From the NCBI RefSeq assembly GCF_041146395.1, contig NC_091006.1:3168001-3232000 (forward strand): DNA of 64,000 nt, read 5' to 3'. Shown here one piece after another: positions 48,216 through 60,000 of this stretch. The DNA comes from Eulemur rufifrons (Eukaryota; Chordata; Mammalia; Primates; Lemuridae). Every line of letters begins with the position of its first letter. Position 1 is the stretch's first letter. Below the pieces are notes generated by a model, which made no database searches, was not told where the DNA came from, and saw only the letters and a program-made list of their open reading frames with translations. The position numbers and the translations under genes are program-made.

Positions 48216-49550
48216 CAGAGTACCGTGATGGAGTACCACCTGTGGAGTACCACGATGGAGTACCACATGTGGAGTACCACGTGTGGAGTACCATGTGCGG
48301 AGTACCACGATGGAGTATCACATGTGGAGTACCACCTGTGGAGTACTGTGATGGAGTACTGCGGCGGAGTACCACCTGTGGAGTACCACGATGGAGTACC
48401 ACATGTGGAGTACTGCCACGGAGTACCTTGTGCAGAGTACCACGTGCGGAGTACCAGGACGGAGTACCACGTGCGGAGTACCACGTGCAGAGTACTGCGA
48501 GGGAGTACCATGTGTGGGAGTACCACGTGCAGAGTACCGCGAGGGAGTACCATGTGTGGAGTACCACGTGCAGAGTACCGCGAGGGAGTACCATGTGTGG
48601 AGTACCACGTGCGGAGTACCGCGAGGGAGTACCATGTACGGAGTACCACGTGCAGAGTACCGCGAGGGAGTACCATGTGCAGAGTACCACGTGCGGAGTA
48701 CCAGGATGGAGTACCACATGCGGAGTACCGCGAGGGAGTACCATGTGTGGAGTACCACGTACAGAGTACCGCGAGGGAGTACCATGTGTGAGAGTACCAC
48801 ATGCAGAGTACTGCGAGGGAGTACCATGTGTGGGAGTACCACGTGCAGAGTACTGCGAGGGAGTACCATGTGTGGAGTACCACGTGCGGAGTACCACGAG
48901 GGAGTACCATCTGTGGGAGTACCACGTGCAGAGTACTGCGAGGGAGTACCATGTGTGGGAGTACCACGTGCAGAGTACCGCGAGGGAGTACCATGTGTGG
49001 AGTACCACGTGCGGAGTACCGCGAGGGAGTACCATGTGTGGAGTACCACGTACAGAGTACCGCGAGGGAGTACCATGTGTGGGAGTACCACGTGCAGAGT
49101 ACTGCGAGGGAGTACCATGTGTGGGAGTACCACGTGCAGAGTACTGCGAGGGAGTACCATGTGTGGAGTACCACATGCGGAGTACCACGAGGGAGTACCA
49201 TCTGTGGGAGTACCACGTGCAGAGTACTGCGAGGGAGTACCATGTGTGGGAGTACCACGTGCAGAGTACTGCAAGGGAGTACCATGTGTGGAGTACCACG
49301 TGCAGAGTACCGCGAGGGAGTACCATGTGTGGAGTACCACGTGCGGAGTACCGTGAGGGAGTACCATGTGTGGGAGTACCACGTGCGGAGTACTGTGAGG
49401 GAGTACCATGTGTGGAGTACCACGTGCGGAGTACCGTGAGGGAGTACCATGTGTGGGAGTACCACGTGCGGAGTACTGTGAGGGAGTACCATGTACGGAG
49501 TACCACGTGCGGAGTACCGCGAGGGGGTACCACGACGGAGTACCCTGACG
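48216..49550. repeat. GTAC-rich minisatellite (41-bp trimeric unit, 291-bp higher-order period)
   Basis: The whole tract consists of 13-14-bp monomers beginning GAGTACC. The usual order is GAGTACCATGTGTG, GAGTACCACGTGC(A/G), GAGTACCGCGAGG, i.e. a 41-bp trimer, with occasional one-base expansions (tgtgtggga). Variant monomers recur at a fixed distance: acagagtacc at 48761 and 49052, and ctgtggga at 48911 and 49202, both 291 bp apart, i.e. seven trimers. The 5' edge (48216-48480) is more diverged, with cacgatg and cacctgtg monomers. It is nearly stop-free in many frames on both strands, so the roughly 490-500-codon open frames here are not evidence for genes. Confidence 0.97.
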
Positions 49551-49559
49551 GTGGAGCAG

Positions 49560-50930
49560 AGAGCGGTGGGTCCACAGATGGGGGTTTTGGCAGAAGCATC
49601 GTGAGCAGGGAGGGCAAATTGGGATTTACATTTTCCCGTGTTTACTTGCCATTTGGACATTCTCTTTTGTGCTGTATCTATTCAGACTTCTTGCCCGTTT
49701 TTACATTGCATCGTGTATCTTTTATCGATTCACAGTAGCTCACTTGTGTTCTGGATGTAAGTCCTTTATCGTACCCATGCTTCAGCTACAGCTTACCTTT
49801 CACTTTATTTTCTTCTTTAAAAATTTAATTTACATAGCATAATATTCAACCTTTTCTCCTTTTTAATGATGTTTGGTTTGGGCCAACAGAATACTATCTT
49901 TAAATAAAATAAAAGTGAGTCCATTTACATACAACGATTAAGTCCCTGTCTGCGGTGGTGGCCCGGCAGGGGGCGAGCAGGCCCTCTGCCCACTGCATCC
50001 CCAGGGAATCCCAGGGCTCTCCCAGGGACTGGCGGTCTCAGTGCCAGACCCCCAGCAGGCTGCTGTCATCTCTCCACGTGCTGAAAGTAAGCGTGGCCTG
50101 CCGCTCTCCGGCCCCCCATGATGGCGAAGGGGCCTCTCCTTGGGACATGAGGCTTATGCCGGCCCCTGGTCCCCCCCACCCCTCCAGCCCAGTTCCCGCG
50201 GTGCACCTGTGCCTCTGACTCAGGACCAACAGGGTTAAAGAACAAACCTTATCTGTTAACCCACCTCGAGAGTTCTGATGCACTCTGCTCCATTAATAAT
50301 TTAGTAAGGTGGACTGAATCGGATTGATTCTCCCTGAAATCAATACACAAATGATTATCGTTTCAGGGCGCTTCTGAGTGCTTCAGCAAGGCCGAGGGGA
50401 GCTTTTTGGTTGAAAGTAGGAGCTGCACTCACCACTCCGAGTTACTGCAGAGAGGGTTATGCAAACCAAGTGGTGACCTGCTGCTAACATTTTTATTGCA
50501 ATAAAAGCCCTTTTTGGGGGAATGGTGCTTTTATGACATACTATCGCTGTTCCAGGCCTATAATTTTAAAATTACTGTTCAGTACCAAAGGTGAAATGAT
50601 TTTACTGCCACTGGCTTATTAAGCTGTAAGAACCAGCTAAGGCTTGGAGAGTGTCTATGGCTAGATGCGCTTGGCCACACCGCGCCCATTGTCACAGATG
50701 TGCCTCTAGACCCAGCAGGGCGGGTGTTGCACTGAGGCTGGGTGTGCCTGGGCACTCTCAGAGGGGAGCAGGCACTCAGCTCCGAGCCTGGCTGTCTCAC
50801 CCAGCTGACCAACGCTTAGGAAGCCACACTAAACCCAAAGCAGCACCGGGCTGGCTGCCCCGCCCCATAGAGCTCGGGGGTGTGTGTGGGGGGGGAAATC
50901 TTCTAACCATACATTTTTCCAGTTTATTTT
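49560..50930. other. Intergenic sequence downstream of the minisatellite
   Basis: No gene recognised. A CTCF-like core (ggcagggggcgagc) occurs at 49965-49978. Confidence 0.4.
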
Positions 50931-50934
50931 TAGT

Positions 50935-51300
50935 ATTTTAAATTTAGTTTACATTTTTATTTTTTCATCATAGTAAAAGACATGTGACATGAAGTTTAGC
51001 ATTTCAATCATCTGTAAGTGCACAGTTTAGAGGCATCAAGTAGACTCACACTGTTGTGCAGCCGTCACCGCCACCCATCTCCAGAGCACTTTTAATCTCC
51101 GCAAACCGAAACTCCTTGCCCATCGAACAACTCCCCACTCGCCCCTCCTCCCGGCAACCATCATCCTGCTCACTGCCTGCCCATGACCTTGTTGCCAGAG
51201 GTGCTCGTGTCCCGCTGTCCCACCGCTGCTTCCTCGCCTGTCCCAGCCAGTTCCATGTTCCAGGTCCACTGCTCGAATCACCTCCTTCCCAATACTAAGT
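50935..51300 (-). repeat. L1 3' fragment, antisense
   Basis: 'tagcatttcaatcatctgtaagtgcacagtttagaggcatcaagtagactcacactgttgtgcagccgtcaccgccacccatctccagagcac' parallels the antisense L1 at 22990-23200 (aagtgcacaattcacgg...gttgtgcaaccattacc). Confidence 0.75.
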
Positions 51301-52850
51301 TCTCCACTAGTTGGAAATTTTTGGTTTGCAACGGTTAGCCTCCCGGATGGGGGATGTTTGTTAAAAGGTTGCAGAGGTGGAGGGAGCCCGGTGACTGCAG
51401 CCGGGCTGGAAGAGTGCTGCGGCAGACACAGGACTAGCAGGAGCCTTTCCAGAAATGGCTAGCAGGCAGTGGGGGAGAAGACTGGGCCAGGGCTGCACTG
51501 GGGACCCACACAAGGCCCCCGCCTGGGTCGGTAGCCTCTAGAGTGCACTAGACCACCAGGAGACTAAACTAAACGGGGTGTGAGGGGAGGAGAGTGAGGC
51601 ACTTGCCTTGGGCACAAAGGGAGTGCCCAAAACTCAGTCATCAAGATGAAGCAGAGGTTAATGCAACTTTTTTTTTTTTTGCAATGGGAACATTGTTTCC
51701 CATCAGCCCGAGGTTCCTGGGTATCCCGGCACCCCCTGATGTTTGGGTGTGTGACAGTCCACAATGGGACATGCACAGATTGGAGGACGTGGAGCTTTAT
51801 ATACAGTCATGCTTTGTGATTGCAAAGCTTTTATTAAACTTCCCCATTTGGTTCAAAATATAGGAGCATATTTCGGTAAGCGTTTATGGGGTTTCACATT
51901 TTTTTTTTGCCTCAGGCTCCCATGTGGCCCCCTGAGGCTTTGGTCTCCACCCTTGATTCTTTACATAACTCCTAAAGCACGCATGGCAGGAGGCAGCGTC
52001 TCCAAGTGGGAACAGAGCTGCAGATCCTCTGGGCCCCTGCCCCTGCCTCCGTGGAACATTTCTGCCACGTGTAAATAAATGCCTGTTCACGGGCAATCAA
52101 CAGTCCGAGGAAATTCTGAAACCAAGGCACACGTAGGCTAGTGCTCTGCACCGTAAATCAGCAATTCATCGCATTTGATTTTTAAATCTTTGAATACATT
52201 TCATAAGAAGCCTGCTTTGGAAAAATCACCAAAGGAATTACAGAAGAGAGAGAGAATAAGAAACCCCATAAAAACTAAAAGGATTGCTGCACAGTAAAAG
52301 TGAGTCACTGAGTTACTCAGTCTACACTTCCACTAATTGAGCCTCAGTTTCTCCCCACCTTCTCCTCATAAAAGGAGAGTAACAAATGGGTTGGGATAAT
52401 GGACAGGGGTCCTGAGCCTCGGCTCGGGCTGGCGAGCCCTCCATGCCATGGCATCTTTGGGGACCTCTGATTTCACACCTGTCGTAAGGATGGAGGGTTG
52501 ACCCTGCTTGACCCTAAGTGGCCTCAAACCTGCCCCGTCTCTTCTGGCTTCTGCCTCTTCTGGACTCAATCCCTTGGTTGACAGCGCTCCAGATGGCGAC
52601 CCCAAGCCGGAAAGGCAGGCCTGCTCCCCATTCCCAGTGCCTGCGAGGTGACTGGTGGGCTCAGGGATCCCTGGGAGGGGTGGGTCTCCAGGGGCCTTTC
52701 AGGGTGTTCCCAAATATCCCCTCGCGGGCCTTGCTCTGCATAGGGGGCTTCCCCTTAGAGATGTGACGGGGGCACCTGGACTGTGGCAAACGAGGGCCAG
52801 CAGGGCGGGAGCAGGGACACCTTCGAAGGAAGACAGGCCTTAGCTAGCCC
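51300..52850. other. Intergenic sequence upstream of LRP3
   Basis: No gene or clear repeat recognised. Short T-runs occur at 51667 and 51899. Confidence 0.4.
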
Positions 52851-52949
52851 TCCACCATCATGCACTGTCGTGACCTCAGGTCCCCAAGCAGCCCTTTCTC
52901 TGCCACCTTCTGCCAATCTTCTCTCCTCCTCCGCTCCCAAGCACAGCCG

Positions 52950-54060
52950 GCTGCAGGAGGGACCAGTATGTGGGACCGGGAGGAGGCCAGGCGAGCGTTG
53001 ATCCGGTCCCGGGCGCAGTGTCCACCTCGAGCGCCAGGCTCCCCGGGCCAGGGGCGCGGGGCTGGGCTGGGGCGGCGAGCGCGGAGCTGTCCAGCACCCC
53101 GAGGCGGGGCGTGCGCCCCCGGCCCGCCCCAGCCTCCTCCGCCCGCCCTGCCAGCGCCACTGCGGCTCGGCGGGCGCGTCACGTGGCTGGCGCAGCTCTG
53201 CCTCCAGGCTCCGGGCGCCGGCGAGGGGCCGGGCGGGAGGCGACAGACCCACGGACGCACTACCGGCGGAAGCCGGCCGGACCGGCTGGGCGCAGCGCGG
53301 GGCTGCCCAGGGGCACCGAGGCCGGGCGGGCTGCGCGCCGCGGGGCATGGGCGCACCGGGGGGCCCCGGGCGCAGGCCGGCCGTGGCGCGGCGCCCGGGG
53401 CGCGGGGACAGCGGCGGGCGGGGGTCCTCCCTGGCGGCCGCCGCTGAGCCCCCGCGGGGCCCGTGACGCCGCGGCCGATGTGGCCCCGCACGCGCTGCGG
53501 GCCTGCACCGCCTCCGCACAAAGACGCTGACGGAGCCGCCGCTTGCACCCGGGCCGCAGGCGCCGCGCGAGCCCCAGCCGGAGCCCGAGCCTGGGGGCAG
53601 GAGGCGGTGCGCGCAGACGGCCAGCCCCGGCATGGAGAAGCGGGTGGCCTCGGGGCTGGAGGCGGCGCCGGGCGCCCGGGCGCAGCTCGCCGTCGTCTGC
53701 TTGGGTGAGTGGGCCGCGCGGGGCCCGCGGTCCGGGTCCCCCAACTAGTGGCTCCGCGCCGCGCCCTGGCCCGATCCCTCGGCCCCTCGGCCAGTCCCCT
53801 CTGCGGCCAGGGCTTCCCGGAGCCCCGCGCCGAGACTGCTCCCGCACGGAGGCCGCGGAGAGCGCGCTCCCCGCACTGGCTGCCTCGCTGCGCTCGCAGG
53901 CCCGGGAGGGCGGCCCTGGGCGCCGAGGCCGAGCGAGCGGTGCTCGGGAGGCCGGTTCCTGCGGGCGCCGGGGCCGGCAGGCAGCAGCTTTCACCGGGCC
54001 TGCCCGCGCTGGCCTGGCGGCGAGGTGGCTTCGGGAGCTGTGGACAAAGGCCAGGCCGGC
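52950..54060 (+). promoter_or_regulatory. LRP3: CpG-island promoter of LRP3
   Basis: Very high GC and CpG density around exon 1. GC-box-like sites include gaggcggggcgtgcgc near 53101, and there is no TATA box near the start. It spans the presumed transcription start, the 5'UTR and the start of intron 1. The long overlapping frames on both strands (up to 408 codons) reflect the composition. Confidence 0.75.
53632..53704 (+). CDS. LRP3: LRP3 coding exon 1 (signal peptide, first part)
   Basis: [19 protein letters not shown] followed by AVVCL. The donor is gtgagt at 53705. It ends one base into the Val codon finished by exon 2. Confidence 0.94.
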
Positions 54061-57000
54061 TGTCCCCCAAGAAGAAACTGTTTCCTGCCGGGAGTTGGGG
54101 TGGGGCGGTGTTGGCGGCAGATGGGGACTGGGATGCCCGGCAGGAGGAGGATGCCTGGGAGGAGGCGGCTTTGAGAAGGATCCTGTTCTCCCTTTGTGCC
54201 TTAGCCCCAGCCGGCAGCCTGCAGCCCTGGGTGGTGCGTTTAGGGAGGGCTCAGGGGCCGGCCCAGGCCTGGCATCCGGGTGGGAGGCGCTTCTGCCCTG
54301 CCTAGAGTTTCTCTGTCCACCTTTCCTGGGCCCTGGTGGGGGAGAAGGGAGGGAAGGAGTTAAATCCTCAACCCACATGGCTCCTTTATTTACCATGATG
54401 GAGGAGGGAGGCCATTCCAAGAGCTGGGGGTCATTAGGGGACACTCTGTGATGTCACCGTTGAGGGCTCTGTAGCCTGGCAGGTTTGCTGAAGCCACTGA
54501 AATGCCCAAGTGAAAAAGCTGTGCCCTCCTGTGCCTCCTCCTGCATGAGGGAGCTGAGTCGGGGTGGGGGGGAATGGTCCACACCCCAACTGCGTGAACT
54601 GGTCTAAAGAAGGGGCATAGCCCCAGGGAACCCCCCAGTTCTGTTGCCCCTGCTTCCTTGTGGGGCTGGAGGGGGGGGGGGCGGGCAGACCCCTCCAGAG
54701 ATGCTCCCTGTTTGGTTGGCACCCTGGGTGGGGAGGGGAAGTTGGAGCTGCCCTCTGACTCTGCCCATGTCCTCCTCCTGGGCCACAACCCCAGTCTAAG
54801 CAACAGGTGAAAGCAACGGCTACCCCTGGAGGTGGGCACTTGAGGGGTGCTAGGGAGTTCTCTGCCTCCCTTCTCGAGCTCAGCGTGGCACAGTGGAGGG
54901 GGCACTGTCACCCCACTAGCTGTGTGTCCCTGTAAATGGGGATAATCAGACCTGCTCCCCCACCCCCGGGTGGACCAGGTGGCTGTCAAAGCCTTTCAGG
55001 GGCCCAGGCGCTGTCCTGGCAGGCACCGTCTCTGTGCAGCCCTCTGGCCTTGCCCTGTGCGATCCAGGGGACCGGCCTTGAGTTCAGCTGTGGTGTCCTG
55101 TGCCAGAGCAAGGACTGCTGTGGCCCACGCTGCGCCTGGGACCCTGAGAGCGCTGCCCCCACTGACCCCTTTGTGTCTCCCACAGTGAACATCTTTCTCA
55201 CTGGGAGGCTCAGCAGTGCGGTTCCTGCCTTAGGTAAGTCAGCTCCTTCTCCCCTTCCTCTTCTCCTCCCCGGCCTTCCTCTGGGTTAGTGAATTCTGGG
55301 GACAGGCCTTCAGGGTCCTGGCTCCACCCTGACAGCCTTGTGCATCTTTTCTGTGTCATAAAGGAGCAGTGTGGCCTTGGGCAAGCTTAAACTTTTGTAA
55401 GCCTCAGTTTCCTCATCTATAAAATGGGTGAAATAACCAGATCCACCTGAAAACCTGGCTGTTAGGATTGGTTGAGCCAATGAAGCGAGGTGCTCGGCAC
55501 GGCGTCTGGCACATGGTGGCTCTATAGCACTAGCAAACTGCCGAGGGTCCGTGCGATTGACATATTGTGCCTCCCGTAGGCCGTGGAGTTCCCCCAGAGC
55601 CAGGAGGTGCCATGAGATGCCCACTTGTTTTAAAATAATCCCTAGGATTTGATTCGTAGAGGTATGACTGATGACACAGAGAGGCCAATGCCGTTGAAAG
55701 AATTTATCACTTTTCTTGGGAGGAGGGGACATGCCCTGCCACAGGGCCACAGGGGAATTACTAGATGTGGTCAGGCAGAAGCAGGAGCGAGAGAAAGGCA
55801 CAGGCCAGAGATTTGATTGGGGTTTGCACAGGGAATTCGAGGGAAGGCAGAGTAAACAGCTTAGGACCGGCTAGTTTGAATAATTCCAGCAGGTTTGGGC
55901 TATGGGGGTGGCCCCTAGTTGCCTGGTACATGGTCTGGGGTGCTCTAGGGCAGGGGAAGTACCGTCTTGGTGTGTGATCCTTAGACAAGAAGGAGGGTGC
56001 GGGCACAGCCTTGGATCAGCTGGTCTGTAGGTGACAGGTGAGCCGACCTGCAGGGGAGAGGTAAACACCGTGGCCAACAGGACCCATAGAATCTAAGAGC
56101 GTGGTTAGAACACCGCCCCACCTCCTGCCGTCTGTCCATCCGCTGCCGTCTCTGAGCGAGTCAGTCAGCCCAGGCCCCCTGGCCCTCGGTGTCGCCAAGA
56201 GAGTTCTGAGAAGGGCCCCAGGGAGCCTGTTCTATAATCGATAAACCTCCCTGTTTGTTGCTAATTCAGCCAGTATACCGCCATCTGTAGAAACCCCTAG
56301 AAAGGTACAAAAGCAAGCACAAGTATTTACATGAAAACGTTAGGTCAAGGTGTAGCCAGGGGGACGGTGGCTGGCCTGGAGCCCTCGGACTTGTTGTGGC
56401 CTGCTGTGCTGCGTGGTGGGGCGGGCAGTGCTTGGGGTTTTCAGTTCTGCTCGTGGCCCAGGTTTCTGCAGAAGCCCACGGAGGCTGGCTCAGGAGTTAG
56501 GGCCCAGGGAGAGGGACCCCTGCTGGCTGCGGTCACTGGGATCGCAGGCCCAGGGTGCACAGAAGCGTTTCTCACTGGCCCGTCTCCCAGGCTCGGCTTC
56601 TGCCTCGCCCTCGATGTTCCCTGCACTGAGCGCCGTGCCCTGCAGCCCGGCCTCCTCTGCTGAGTGGCTGCCCCAGGCGCTGCCTTGCTCAGCGCCGACC
56701 CAGCCCCCAGAGCTGACGGCCCCGTTTCCCATCCCAGTGCCCAGGAAAAGACTGATTGGCCCAGCCTGGGTCAGATATCTGTGGCCGTGGTAGAGAGTGG
56801 TGGAAAGAGGGGACCGGGGGTTGTGACATACAAACATGAGCCGCAGGCCAGCCCTCGTGCTGGTGTGGTTGGTGGGCTTGTCGCCCCAAACGTATCTGCC
56901 ACATGCATGTACCCCATGTTTAGAAAAGTGGTGCTTCAGGGACAAGGGCCACTCGTGGCACTAGGGAGGGAAAGGCACCCGCCCAGGTCCTCGTGTTTGG

Positions 57001-60000
57001 TGGTTCTTAGGCGTGGAGACCTCGGGCCCCAGCAGGGTCCACACTGCCTAACTCCAGGGGCTGCTGTCCACAGCGTGGCGCCCTTGGTGTCGGGGGCTGC
57101 ATGCACAGCCGGCGTGGCCGTAGGTGGCGGTCTCAGCCTAAGCTCTCTTGGCGTCTGGCTCTGATGCCTCTGGGGTCGCTGACCAGCGTCAAGCTGCCGA
57201 AGTGCCCCCTCCCACCGCGGCACCGTGACTCTGCATTTTCAGGGCTTCTCCTGCGGTTCCCGCCGTGAGGAAGCCTGGATCAGGAACTGTTCCCCCGCAG
57301 CCCCTCTCAGCCCTCGCTGGGCCCAGGTGCTCCTGAGAGCCCGGCCGGGCTGCCCAGGGACCTCACGGGGTTTGGCCACTCTGCCCCTGTCCACCCTCAT
57401 TGTCAGGCCCCGACTGGGCAGAAGACCCACTTCCTGCCCCCCAGCCCCAGCCTCTGGGGTCTGCCACAGGCCCAGCGGGGGGAGCCTGGGCAGGGTCTTC
57501 ACATGGTTCTCCCGTCACCCGGCAACTCCCGGCGTGTCTGCCGTGGGCCTCCCAGCTCTCCCTCATCGGGTGACACCAGGCGGGTTGGCCGGAGTATTGA
57601 TCGATCAGTCTGGAAATCGGATCTGCAAACTGTGCTTCATCAGGCCTGGCTCTGTCCTCTCAGGAGTATCTGACGACTGTTTGGGCCAGGAGGGAAGGAC
57701 GCCGGCCTCAAAGTGCCCCGTCATTCCTTGCCCACCTGAGCGGGCACCTTGGCCCCTAGGCTGAGGCCATCTTCTGCCCAGGCAAAGGCAGGCGCCTCCA
57801 AGTAGAGCTCAGATGGGCCTCTCGGACCGCCCCCAAGGCCCCCAAACCCCTCTCTATGCATCAGCGTCCCCCCAGACACATAGTCCACCTCTCCTCACTG
57901 CCTTCCCACCATCACACGGCCTGTCACCAGCCCCGGCCCCACCAGGCATCCTTAGAGACTCCCCTGCCCCGTTGGCGCCCCGCCCTCCACATGAACGTCT
58001 GCCTGGAGACTGCCACTTTCCAGCCGTCCCTCAGAGACAAGCAACACCCACTGGCTCCATTTTACAGATGGACAAGCTGAGGCCCAGGGCAGAACAGTGT
58101 GTCTAGCAGTGTGGTCCTGGGGCTGGATTCATGAGCCCCTCCCCTGCTGGTGCCCAGGCCCTGGGGTGGTGTGCTGGGGGGGTTGAGGCCTGCCTCACAG
58201 AGAGTGCTGGGGTGGCCGTCTGAGCTGGCAGCACCCTCCCAGCCCACGGCCAAGCGTCTAGTCAAGAGCCTTTGCCCAGAGCTCCAGCCCCCTGGACGGG
58301 CCCCAGCCTCCCCCCTGCCCCCAAACCCTCTGCGTGGGGTCGGGCTGGTGGCTGCACAAACCACGGGTGCCCTCCGGGGTGAGGCTGTGTGGGGGCCATT
58401 GGGGCTTTGCTGAGAGGCAGAGAGGGCTGGCAGTTGCCCTGCCATCTGTTCCCGGCACAGCCGGCGGGCTGGGGAGACAGGCCTCCCAGTCCCTGAACGG
58501 GTGGCCAGACATCGGTCTAGCAGGGACAGTATTCTGGCTGAGGTGGCCAGAAGAGAGGAAGGTGGCGGGTGACATGTGACATGTGACATGAGGGCCTGGC
58601 TTTCCCCCAGCCAGTCTGGGTGAGACACCTGGCCTCAGTGAATGCCTTGAAGACAGGCAGGTTTACGTCTGTGTCCTAGGGAGTGGCTCCGGGGACAGAG
58701 TAAGGACAGACGGGTCCCTGCGTGGCGCTGGGCTGTCCTTGGGGCTGAGGGCACCGGTAACCAAGGGGTGTTCCCACCCTCGCTGACTTGAGGCCACCTG
58801 CCTCGGAGGCTCAATGCTTTGGTTTAACATGCGCTTTGGGGACTCATTGTGGGAAGATGTGGCCCAGCCTTGCTCGCTGGGCCCCCCTCCAGGACCCCTC
58901 TGCCCAGCACCCTCTGGGAGGAAAAACCTCTTCTGGGCTTCACAGCCCACGTCTCCAGGGCGTTCCAGGTCAGCACCAGGGTCCCTGTGAGGTCCGCACG
59001 GCTGGTGGCTTCACCTGGCATAGGGAACAGGCTGGGGCTGGAGGCGTTTCGAGTGCTGGGTGTGCTGTGCCCTGAGACCCCGCTCCGTTACTCTAGTCCA
59101 GGCCTCCTGGGCAGGGAACGGAGTGCGTGGCTCCCTCTTCCTGGGGGAGGAGTCTGAGGTTCAGAGAGGCTGGTTCCGGGGCCAGGTGTGAGTGTCGGGG
59201 GAGCAGGCACTCAGGCCCTGGCTTGCTGACCAGGGACCTTGCTGACCTGGGACTGTTGAGGGTCTGATGGTGACCTGATGGTGGCCAGCCTTGCTTTAGG
59301 ACCAAGGTGGGTGTTTCTGTTCCTGTCCTTTGAGGCTCTTGTGAGCCTTCGGACAGGAGCTTGGTTGCTGGGTTCCCCACTCCCCATTAGTCACAGCGTC
59401 AGACCACCTGGACCTCCACAGTCACAGCAGGGCCTGTGGGGAGGGGTTTGGGCTCATGTCTCTGGACACCCAGCAGGTGCCTGAACTGACCAGGTCACTC
59501 GGTGACCCCCACTGATTAACCCCGGCCATGTGTCAGGCCCCGTGCAGGACCCTGGGACACAGTGCTGGCCAGAGCCAGTGCGGCCCTGCCTTCCTGTGGG
59601 GAGACTTCCATCCCATAACCCCAAGAACAAGAGTGAACTTGCTGCTGGGGCAGGGGCTGGGGGCTGGAGCTGTGCTGGGGGCAGTGGGGACAGCTGGGGA
59701 GGGCTTCCCTGGGAAGGGACCAGGGAGCTGGGCGCGGAAGCTGAGCGGAGTGAGTGAACGGGACAGGAGGGTGGGAGAGCACCCAGGGACCTGCAGAAGC
59801 AAAGTCTCCCCCCACTGAGGGATGGTGGGAGGTGTGAGGCAGAGGGGTGGGCAGGGAGGGGCCGGGGCCACTGCAATGAATTGTGCCGTTGTCCTGAGAG
59901 CATGGGAGGCGGCCAGAGGGCTTCCCTCCTTTCCGCAGCTCCTCCGTCTGGGGTCCCAGACAGTCTTGCTGAGAGCCGGAGAGAAGGCTGCTTCCAGGGC

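Noticed and set aside
48216..49550. CRISPR-like array
   Set aside because: Repeats are contiguous with no unique spacers, and the genome is a vertebrate nuclear one.
48145..49738. Open frames of about 490-500 codons on both strands
   Set aside because: They lie in the minisatellite; every frame repeats the same short peptides, there is no start context, domain or splice support, and the period is not a multiple of three.
52755..54451. Several 300-400-codon frames around LRP3 exon 1
   Set aside because: GC-rich island artefacts; only the short + strand exon 1 frame (53632-53704) matches a known protein and has a proper donor.
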